64,000 nt of DNA, from assembly GCA_965279285.1 (NCBI GenBank), contig OZ257147.1:496001-560000 (forward strand), given 5' to 3'. Position 1 is the stretch's first letter. Each line of letters starts with the position of its first letter. A program made the position numbers and the translations under genes. This document shows, in pieces, positions 9,701-21,700 of the stretch. The notes below the pieces were generated by a model that saw only the letters and a program-made list of their open reading frames with translations, was not told where the DNA came from and did not search any database. This DNA comes from G965279335 sp965279285. GTDB lineage: Bacteria > Pseudomonadota > Gammaproteobacteria > DSM-16500.

Positions 9701-12700
9701 CTGAAAATACAAACGAATTAACGCAATACTTGCAGCAATTAATTGCTGACAATCGCAACATCAAGATTCAAGGCATGGCAGATGATATGCGATATAAGAT
9801 AGCACTGGATAAAATTTATATCGACTTAGAATTAGACCCTGTGACGCGTTCAGATATGGCTAATTTATTACGCCGCTTTGAAAAAACGCAATTAGTTAAT
9901 ATTCTAGCTCAATCCGTTGATGACGCTCATGCGGTGCAGCATACGCCACTTTTGAGTAATAAAACCCCTGAGCTACAGAGAGATCAAAAACAGTCAGTGC
10001 CTTTGTTGATTGTACCAAAAGATGAAAAAACGGTTACAGATTCAGTATTACCAGTAGCCTTGCGAAAACAGTTTCTCCGAATTGTTAAATCACTAGGCTA
10101 TAAATATGGGCAATCACCCACTGAGAATTTTTGGGCCGAAATCTGGAATGCTGGAAAATTAACTCGGGAAGATCAAGATATTTTGCTAAATGTTTTATAT
10201 AGATTAGAAGATAAAATGGCTGAATTTGCTAGTTCTATCAAGCGCAAACGAATGGTAGAACCAAAAGAATTGTTCCTGTCGGTAGCACAAGCCTATCAAA
10301 AAAATCGCCACATGATTATTTTGGGTGATCCGGGTGCGGGCAAAACCACGGTAGCTCAATGGTTGACATTAAAGATGGCCAGCGCGCTGGAGGATAAAAA
10401 CAATCCAGGATTATTCGAAGTCGATAGCAGCGAGTTGGAGTTCTCTAAAACCGAAGATTCTGGACAACATTCAAGAAAGTTGACGATGGGCAAACTACGT
10501 TTGCCTATTTTTGTGCGCCTATCTGAATATGTGGAGCATCGAGCAAAGGATAAAATAAAGCAAATAAAATCATCGCTGGCAGATTTTCTGATTGCGCGGG
10601 CTGAGAAAAAAGCGGAGGCCACAATAAAAGACTGCTTAAATAACGGTACAGTATTACTTATTCTAGATGGGTTTGATGAAGTACCTAATGCGCTTGAACG
10701 AGATAAAATCGGGCGAGATATCGATCAATTTATTGGTACTTCGGTATTTAAAGATGAAAAAGGATTGTTTGAACAATCGCATGATATTGATAGTGGTAAC
10801 CGATTAATCATTACCAGTCGTATTGTCGGTAATTATGTGGCAAAACTGGATTCTGAGTGGCCACGACTCACCATTAAAGCCATGAGTTTGGCGAGTATCA
10901 AGCAGTATTTCGCTCATTGGATGCAAGCAATTTATGGTGCTGGACAAGTGGCACAAAAGAATGCTGATGCTTTGTTTGCTTTGGTGCGAGAGGATGACCG
11001 TTTATTGGATCTGGCTAAAACACCACAATTAGCGAATCTCATTGCGATGGTTTATCAAAAAACTAATTCCTTACCCAGAACACGTACTGGATTATACAAG
11101 CTGGCCATCACCAGTATCATGGAGAATTGGCGCAAACAGATTTTTGCTCGGTCTATCAGCCGTGATGAAAAAATTATTCATGCGATGACCGATGACATTA
11201 TTTTTCGATTATTGGAGCCGATTGCGGCCGAGATGCAATCCCGCAATAGCACGATTAGCGAAGAAGAGATGAAGACACTTTCACCACGATTGGAAGAATA
11301 CATTAAAGCGTGGGTGGGTAAGCCACAAGAAATTGTTAGAATCTTTCTCGATTCGATTTGGCATGAGGTAGGGCTATTGACGGCATTTGGCATAGGTGAG
11401 TACCGTTTCTTACATCGCAGCTTTCAAGAATATTTAGCAGGCCGTTATTTGGTCAGCGATGATAAGAATGCGGCATCCTGCCTACTGGAAAAATTACCTG
11501 ATCCAATTTGGCATGAACCTTTGTTAATGGCGATCGGTTATATCAGCGCGGAAAAGTCGGGGATTTTCAAAGATATCTTACTGACTCTATTAAAACAGCC
11601 ACTGAATAATCTGTCTGCGTTTTTGCCCACCAAGGCTTTGTTGGTGGCAGAGGCGTTTTCTGAGATAACCGATAATCGCCTGCTTGAAACAAGTGTAAAA
11701 ATTGTTTTTGTGGAAATGATGGAACAATTATTGAATAGCTACAAGAAGTTACAGCATACCGAACACGCTTCGTTAGTGTGCAAAAATATTGAATATGCGT
11801 TGGTAAGACTCTGCAAAGCAGGTTATCGAGGATGGATAGAAAAATATTTAGGGTATAAATTGGTCAATCGAGATGATGCACCTGCGGTCGCACTACTGAT
11901 ACAGCACCTCAGTTGGTTTACGCCATCTCTCAATACCTTATTGATTGCAGCCTTACCGTTTGACAAAGGTGAAAAGGATTGGCCGATTAATGGCGCACTA
12001 CAAAAAGCGTTACGATTTGAAGGTTCCTTTGAAAAACATGCTGCTTTTGATGACAAAATAAAAGAAGTGATTCATGCTAACTGGGAAAAAGCGCCAGATC
12101 AGATTATGAGTCTTATCAATAAAAAAAGAGTAGAAAAAAAAGAAACTTCCTTAAGCCAAGCGCTAATCACTGAAAGCTTGGGTTATATTAAAGACTATCA
12201 AGCCTATAAAAATTTACTGTTACAACCCCGTGAATTACAAATCGATACGCTGAATATATTAAGCATGCGGCAGCGATTACGGAGCACCAACAATACTGAT
12301 TTATTAACACGTGTAAAAAATAATCCAGATTGGTTACGTGTCGTGAGTGCTTTATATGGTGGCTATCAAGATTTCCAAGTGGCCAACGCTGTTCGCGAAT
12401 ACAGTGAAATTGCTTCTTACTTACGACTGGATGATAACCAACGGACTCCTTTTCTTGAATATTATAAGAGCCTTTGGACAAGCGATGATGCCATCTATGA
12501 AATGGCCGTGTATTTGGATAAGCACATGGAGGGTAAAACGGATGCTTTTGACAAAACGCCGGATTTTGATCCACGGGCTATTTATCGGGATTCGACGTTA
12601 ACTTACCAATTACTGCAGATGTTCGAAGGTACGCTAACGCAAGAACAGTTTAGCCAGCAGTGCCTTGCTTTTTGGCAGGATGGGTCAAATGCTATTAAAC

Positions 12701-15700
12701 AGCAAGATGCGTGTATTGCATTAATTGCATTAGGTCATCCCGATGTATCTGCACTGTTATCGAACGCCAACGACACACTACGCCAAGCTGTACTCAAGCG
12801 CTTGGCAGAAATAGATCATAATCTGCAAGATCCAGTATGTCGTATCCAGAAAGATTTCTCAACGCTGTATTTACTTGCAACAGCAGAAAAAACTGAAGAA
12901 ACTGAAGAAACATTGGCGTTGTCATTGCTCAATGCTTTTTTCACATGCATGCGGCCGGATGCACACGCCAGCGAAGAACACACAGCAAGGCCCTCAACAC
13001 CCTTGTTACGGTCTTTATTCAGCACCTTGATACGTCAAGGCGGGCGACCTATTAATCCCTTCAGCAGTGTTTCACTTTTCACACACCCGGATGAACAAGC
13101 GTATTTATTATCGGAATATCTAGCAATGGTATTTACCGGTAATGGCGATGACACTGTTTATAACGCGGCGGTTTGCGCTGATAGCACCAGCAAATTAGAT
13201 TCACGCTTAATGTTGCGTACGCTGATGTTGCTGCCATACGCCTCTCAACTCAGGAAACCAACGCCGGGTTTTTCCTGGTCGATGCCTACCTTAATGCCTT
13301 ATACAGTCGATCCCACTGATATTCCCATGGCAGTGTTCGACATGTTGGAGACAGCACCTAAAAAACTATCTTTTATTCGGCCTTGGGCGATTAATCAAGT
13401 TTTATTAGGCATTCTCCAACAAAATATTCAGTTAATTCCGGAAGCCTTAGTCATCCTGGCGACGGATATGGGAGAACAATCGGATGGTTATTTGGATCAA
13501 TTTCGAACGTTATTAACGGTATACCAGGCACAACAAAAAACATCAAGTGCGGGTAAAGATGCGAAGCAAGCGCCGGAAGAAAAACTCAGCAGCACTAATT
13601 TAAAACAAATTATCTATAATCGAATCCAAGAATTGACGAATCCTTATCATGAAGCCAGAGCATGGTATCGCTTAGCCAAACATTATGGAACTAGTGATAG
13701 TCCTGATGCAAAAGATAATTTTGATCATACAACTTTATATAATAAAGCAAAGCAAGCCGCTGAAAAAATTTCTGATAAACATCAAAGAATTCAAGTGTTG
13801 GAACATCTGCTGCTGGAAGTGAAAGCAACTCATTCACAAGAATTGTTTATTGATTTAACGAATCAAAAAATTGCTGATAATCTCATGGGTATTGCCTATC
13901 GAACCATCCAAGAAATAACGGATCTTGCTGATAAAGCGTTGGCATTAGGGAGATTGGCATTTCATCTGGATAAAGCAAATCGCGATTATTTACTTGCCGA
14001 ATCAATGAGTATCACTAAGGCGATTGCAGATAATACACTACGCAATGACGTGATGCGTTTATTACAACCCCTATGGTTGACCCAATCAGCCGAAGTTGAA
14101 AAGAGCATGAAGCACGCGGGTTCGGCTAGCGATAGCCAAGCGGCTATGATTTTCCCAGAGCAACCCGGTAAAACGTTGTTGAATTATGAAACGTTGTCGC
14201 AGGCTAGTGGTAAATTGCCCTTGGTTGCCTGGGCGCTTATTAGTCTTTCTGCGTTAGTGCATGATGTGCGCGTGCAATTTGATTCCACTGTTGCTCGTGA
14301 TCGCCTTTGGTTAGCACTGCGAAAGGATCCTACATCAAAAATGTTTTTAGCGGTGCAGGATAAAATTGCCAATCAACTGGAACCCTTAAGCAAAACTGCT
14401 GCGATTGTGCTGGATGAACTTATCAACGAGGGTTACGCCAAACTCGTAGGTGAATTACTCTTACCACATCTGACGCAAGTGGAATTAGAAGTCTTGCCGG
14501 TGCTTAAACGCTGGGCACAGTGGGGTGTTAATTCTGAAGCCAAAAAAGAACACAAACTCATTGCCGGTTGTGCGTCTTTGTTGATGGTGGAAATGCACTC
14601 TATCAATGTGACCTTGTTGCCCAACATACTTTTTTTGATAGAAGAATATCCGGCTATTGATATCTTGCGTCATCGCGTTTTTTGCGTGATTCATCATCCT
14701 AATGTGACGCCACCCAAAGAACCGACAAAGCGTTTATCGGTTTTAGGTCAGAACACAGTGGAGTTGATTGCTAAAAAAAGTAACCAATATTACAATCCCG
14801 ACGAACCAAAACTTCAACTGGGAATTCGCCTACGTTGGTTTAGCCATGATTTACTGATGGATGATCAACAAACAGTGATTGGTTGGTTGAGTGAGTTAGA
14901 TAAAGCGAGTAGCCAGCCAACCAGCCCCACATTCAAATTATACCAACAGTTAATTTCACAAATTGAGCGTGTGGATGCTAAGGTGTTAACAGTTTTACTA
15001 GACCACCTGACACATGAAGGCTGCCAGTCACAGACACAATTAGCGATCATTAAATCTCTGATTCGCATTGAACGTTTTAAAAATGGCACCTTAAATTTTG
15101 GTGATGTTGTTGCACGCATTTCGCAATTGGACAAAAAGTTATTAGTTAGTCAATCCTATCTGAAATATGGTTCGGATTTAGATGAATTCTTTCGATCCAT
15201 CAAAACACTGTTTCTTAATAAACAGCGGAATTTAGATCAAATCACTGCGGAAGAAATCGAAGCGCATATCTTAAGTAACGACACAGAAAACTTTTCATCA
15301 TTGCAAGATGTTGACAACATTCAAAAATTATTTAACCGTATGGGGTCATTACTCTATGTTAACAAAGATGATTCACAACGCTGGGTTAGCGCAACAGAGA
15401 AAATTCAACAGTATCCTAAGCTACTTTTATTTTTGATGCGGGCATTATCTTTATTGTTAGCAAAATCACCTAATGATGAAAATCATTATTTATCGTTTCG
15501 GCATAATCTATTATGTATTACTGCAGGAGCGGCACAGCATTTGCCAGAACTTTTTGCGAATATTACCTATCGCGAATCACCAGAATGGTTCACACAAGAG
15601 GAGATTGGATGTTTTAAACAGCAATTAATTACAGCAGCTACCAGCTTTAACTCTTTTCCGGCTAGGGGTGCTGCTTTAAAATTGTTAGGGCAATTTGCGG

Positions 15701-18700
15701 AGCCTGCACTTGATATTATGAAGACAATTGAAAGGGCTATTTTTGATGAGCCTTTCGTGAATGAATGTGCATTTCAGGTTGTGAATAATTTGAACCAGTG
15801 TCACGATCGTCGGTTTATTGAGGAACTGATTGCCAAACTATCACTTGATAACCCTGAAGCTGCTTATAGTCCAGAAGTTGCGTATGTGATTATCAAGATT
15901 TTAAAAACCATCGCTAATCGCCCTGATTGTCCATCCGAAACCAAAAATTTAATTATTACCACATTGGTAAAATGCTTAGATGACGATCGCGCAAAGCAAT
16001 TTGTTTATTTTTACTTTGCAGATACGAAAATTCCCGATCTTCCCCGGTTAGATGCTGTACTTTATGAAGCGGTGTTATCGGCGGCGAATTTTAATAAAGT
16101 CACGCATAGGCAAAAATTTGATACTGGTTTTTTAAACAGTAAAAACCCAATCGCTGTAGGGGATATCGAAAAATACTTCACGTCAAATTCGCCGCGATTA
16201 TCGCCTAATAAGAATAGCAGCGATACCCAGCAGGCCGATAGTAAAAAGATGCTACTGATTAGTTTGCCCCCTGCGGCACAACCCGCTGCCACGCAGGATA
16301 TTAAAGTCTCCCATAATGTTCTAAAAACGCCAACACCGGATACATCAGTTCATGCTTGGCATTTGCCTATGCAGAGCAATGCTTATTTTATTGAGCGTAA
16401 AACAGAGTTAAATTTACTCCAGGAACGTTTTAAAGATACGGGAAGTTCACAAAAGTTTGCAGTGTGTGTTGTATTAGGCATGGTGGGTAGCGGCAAAACC
16501 GCATTAGTTTGCCATTACTTGCAGCAAGCCAGCCAGCGCTATAGTGCACGCGTTTGGTTTCGTGCCGATAATGTTAATCAATTGCTTAAAGAGTATCGTG
16601 CGCTTGCTTTGCAGTTAAAATTGATTGATGCAAAAACATCTGCCGTTGAGGTCATTTTCACCGTCAAAAATTATTTAGAGCGTCAGCAAAATGTTTTGGT
16701 GGTTTATGACAATGCGGGTAGCCGTAGCGAACTTGAAAAATTACTACCACAAAAAAATGCTCATCTTATTATTACAACCTATCGTCGAGAATGGCATTCA
16801 TTTGCCCAAGCTGTGGTCATGAACAGTTTTAACGAAGCTGATGCTGTGCTGTTTTTGAAAAAAAGCATGGTGTATGATGAAAAAAATGTTGCCAGTGCCA
16901 ATAATGAAAATGCACTCAGAGTGTTAGCTCATCGAGTAGGTTGCTTACCTTCCGCATTAGTACAAATCAGTGCTTATGGCAAAAAATATAATAAGCACGC
17001 TGGTGATTTTAAAGCGGTTGCTGATACAGAATTATGCCAGTTACTCAGCGACAAAAAATTATCGATGGAACACTATGATAAATCGGTAGGAACTGCCTGG
17101 GATAATGATTTACGTGCTAGATTGCAGAAAAATATGCAACAAGCTAATAAACAAGATTTCACTTTTGAAATAATCATTGGTATTTCTCTACTTAATTCCA
17201 CATCCCTTTCCTGCGCTTTATTAGAACAATGGTTAGTAAAAATCGGTGTGGCGCAAAGTGTTCTTTTGGCTAAACCTGTAGTGAATAAATTTATTCAGGC
17301 GTTAGATACTTGCTCATTGATCGAGATGGATGCTAAAAAAGAAGTTTTAACACTGCATCCACTTCTGCGATTAGTTTATAAGCATGCTGTTGTATCTTCT
17401 GTGGATACCATAAAACATTATGATCATGCACTAGCGTTTTTGCAGGCGCATAACCAGCAAACCAATGCTGACATCCTGGATGACATTCTCGCTACGTTTG
17501 TTGTCCTATTACAGGACAAAACAAACGGTACACAACAAGCAGCGCTATCTATTTTAGGCCAATTAAAATCGCCGAGTGAAACAGTAGTGAAAGCGCTAAG
17601 AGGAATATTGCAAAGTAATGACAGCAACACAATTAACCTTGCGGGTAATCTTTTATTTAATTGGGGAAATTATGATGAAGCATTATTTTATTATGAGGCT
17701 GCAATAAAACTTGAGCCTCATGCGGCTTATCATAGTAATAAAGGCAATACACTTTCTAATTTGAAGCGTTATGAAGAAGCTTTGATCTGTTATGAAGCAG
17801 CGTTAAAACTTGAGCCTAATAATGCGGATTACAAAAACAATGTGCTATTTGCAGTTTCTAAAAACAAAGCTGAAAACTTGCGTCGATTAGAAGTTGTTGT
17901 ACAGCCTGCTATTTTGTTAGCTTTAGAAAAACAAGATGAAAAATATGCGCGTGTGTGTTTCCAAGAACACAAGCTGAATTTTGATGATCCGCAGATACAT
18001 GAGGGCATCACTGATCTTTACTACCAAAAAAATAAAGCTCGAGGAGCTATCGTACACTTAGGGATTGCTTTGCGTCTTCTAAAAGAACAAAAAAAGGAAG
18101 ATACGACAGCACGGCGCCACCTGGCAGGATTACAACAAAACTTAGGTTGTTTTTATCATAGTTATGCTTGTGAGCAGCAGAAAATAGGGGATGTTGATCA
18201 GGCATCTGACGCATTGAAAGAGGCGGATAAATTTTTTCAAGCTGGTTTAGATTTAGTGCGATATGCTGGGATACAAACAGAATATGGCCAATATTTATTA
18301 CGCCAACAACGTATTCCAGAAGCAATACAACAACTAGCAACTGTATTAATTCTAAATAAACCTGATTCAAAACAAGCGAATAAAGATATAAGTTATAGAT
18401 TACTCGATCGACCTACCTTAGATGCTACTTTGCAAGCGGAGTTAGATTTCTGGCAAACAACACCACAAGAAGCGCCAAGTGAAGTGATGTCACTTAAAGC
18501 GACCACCTTAGCGCACTATTTGTTGGTGACTGCTTATCATCAGCAAGCTAATTTGGAGCAAGCGCATAATATTGTGAATGCATTTCAAAAGATAGCTTTA
18601 ACCGAAAGAGATCCACTCACTTTTTCGTTGTTGGGACACACACAACAATTGATGAAAGATAATGTAGCTGCGGCGATGAGTTATCAGCAAGCATTAAGTT

Positions 18701-21700
18701 TAAAACCCGATTATACCGTTGCCAAGCAAGGAAGAATTCAAGCATTATTTAATACGATTTTAGAAAATAAGCATGAGATACAATCGGAATCCGCTTTGGA
18801 GTCATTGCACTCCATCATAAATGCCACCACCGCATTGGAAAAGCATACAACCGCTTTCTTGCTTGCTGCTGGAAGGGGAGATATTCCTGTCATGCAGTGG
18901 TTACTGGAACACGGTGCATCTATGAAAGAAATCACACGAGAAGGTGATACTGCTTTACTAGAAGCGGCTAGCAGTGGCCATCGTCTTGCTCTGCAGTGGT
19001 TACTCCAGAATGGTGCATCAGTTAAGGAAATAAATAACGAAGATGGATGGACAGCCTTACTATGGGCTGCACGTGAAAATCATCGGTCGGTGGTAACACA
19101 TTTATTACAAAATGGAGCGTCAATTAAGGAGGCGGATAAGCAAGGTATTACAGCATTACAATTAGCTGCTTACGGTTGTCATATCGGTATGGTGCAATAC
19201 CTTTTGGAGCATGGTGCTTCTTTAAACGAAGTTGATGCACAAGGTACCTCGCCTTTATTGTGGGCAGTGTTGCAAAATCGAAGAGCAATTGATGTCACGA
19301 AATATCTACTTAAAAAAATAGCTGAAGATAATCGCGATCAAAAACAAGAAAATGCAGAGCTTTACCAAGCTGCTTGGGAAGGAAATAAAGAAGTTGTACA
19401 AAAATCTCTTACACAAGGAATGAATCAATTTGCCACCAGGCAACAATCTGGAAGTACGGCTATATTGCTAGCTGCAGCAGCAGGGCGCCTTGAAGTGGTG
19501 CAATATTTGATAGGTTCAATTACCAGTGCCTACGAGCGACAAACCAACAGTAATGCTGCATTATTATGGGCGTCTTCGAATGGGCATCTTTCAATTGTGC
19601 GATGGTTAGTTCTTGAGGAAAAAGCATCACTAACAGTCTGTAATGTGAATGGTTTTACGTCTTTACTTTTAAGCACAACTCATGGACATATTGATACCGT
19701 AAAGTTTTTAGTAGAACGCGGTGCAAATATCAACGAGAAAAATAACTGGGGAAAAAACGCACTTAAGCTCGCAAGAGAGCGTAATTATGCAGAAATGGTA
19801 ATGTTTTTAAAAACGCATTCCAGTTCTCATGCTATGTTGAGTTCATCGAATGTTCCCATTCTTACCGTACCAGAAAATCAAAAAACTACTGATCGAGGAG
19901 ATCAAAAGTCGTTTGCAACGCCTATGTCATTACCAATCTCATCATCTACGTTATTTAAACAAACAGCGCCTAAAATTTTCTTTGAATTATTAAATAATTC
20001 AAAGACAAAAATACGGCAACTTGCGGCCTTTATGTTGGTTCACTTACAAAGTGGTACTGAACCAGCCGTAGTAAAAGTGCTTGTAGAAACATTGTGTGAT
20101 ACAAAAGATTGGTTGCAAGGCGGTCGTAAAGCAGCTGCTATCGCAATAAGTCGTTTGGATAAACCCGATGCAAGCGTGACGAAGGCATTGCTTGAAGTGC
20201 TACAGGATAAAAATATAAATGTACGACAAATAGCGATGGATGCGTTGGATCGATGGGGCATCCCACATCCTGTTGTCAGTTTAGTATCTGCCGATGCGGC
20301 TGCGCCCCAATCAAAGAATCCAGATGTTCAAGCGCTGTTAGAGGTGTTGCAAAATAAAGCTCTTGAGCTTGAGTTACGCATAGTCGCGCTTGACGAACTT
20401 GCACAATCAAAAACCTTAGATGATGCAACTGTTACAACGCTACATGACATCTTGCAGGATAAAGAAGATTTACTGAGCACAAAGGCAAAAGAGATGTTGT
20501 TAGCGTATAATGATAAGCAGAATAACAAATCATCGCTGCAATCACTGTTTTATTCTCAAGCAAACAAAGCATTCCTCGAAGATCCTCGCCAAAATTCCCA
20601 ACACGGTTGGAATTGTTTTGATTTGGCGGTTGGCTTAGATCAAGAATTAAAACTTGATGAAAAAGACTCTAAAAAACGAGCACAAGTTACCCGTGATAAA
20701 TTAGTTGCATTTGCGTTAGACGAAAAAAACATTTCGGAGTTTCGTCGTTTATTAGCACCCGAGATTCGTCATGCAGCAGGGCTGACTGCAGTGTATCTTA
20801 ATCTGCAAAAAGACAAAGAAAATGCTGATAAAGCGCGGAACACCCGTTTGGCGGAATTATTTGGGGTAGCAGAAGCATTGGCGAAAGCTCGTAGCAATGA
20901 GGCAAGTACACAAGCAGTGGTGACGCAACAAATCTCAAAACTATTAGCCGAAGATGACCGTAGTAAAAGTGATGTCGACGAAATCAATTTAGATCGTCAT
21001 ACCTTACCCAAATCGTTACAGACAGAAACTCTACGTAAATTAGTTAATGATTATCAAGGTGCGGATGAAGTGATGCAAAAAGCGATAAAAGAGTTGTGTG
21101 CACAGTATCCCGAAATGCAAACAGTAGTAACGGCTTGTAAGCAAACCTTAAGTCAAGCGCAAAATAATCGCGTAATTGCAATTATATCCGCAGAAGAACT
21201 CTACCAATTTTTACAAACACCAGAACGACAAAAACAATATCCCGTTGCTTGGGGAGCTTACTGTAAACAATATCTGGATAATTTTGCTAAGCATGAACAA
21301 GCGTTACAAGCCTATTGTGAAGATGAAAAAACGTATCGTACGTATGTCAATGACTATTATGGCAAACAAGGTTGGATTGCTTTTCAACGCAGCTTCAAAG
21401 CGGAGGGCACCAGTACCTCCATGGTGGATATTGCAGCACGATTGCTAAATTCACAGATCGTTGTGTGTCAAAAAAATCCAACAATACAAAATGCCTGGGA
21501 AGAGATTTACTGCACGGCAACTCCCGTGCAAAATAATAAAAAAGTGTATGTGCAATTTAACGGTCGCGATCATTTTATTGCGCTGCAAGAAAATCCAGCG
21601 TATGCCAAAAACTGGACAGGTCATCTCCAGCAATTAGAGATTTTCAATATCACAGCTGATGCTGGAATAGTGGATGAGAAAGCACCGACCTCTTTACCGC

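Noticed and set aside
12188..12574. Long open frame on the minus strand within the 5058-aa gene
   Set aside because: Opposite-strand frame inside a clearly coding region, no ribosome-binding site, odd composition; a shadow of the giant gene.
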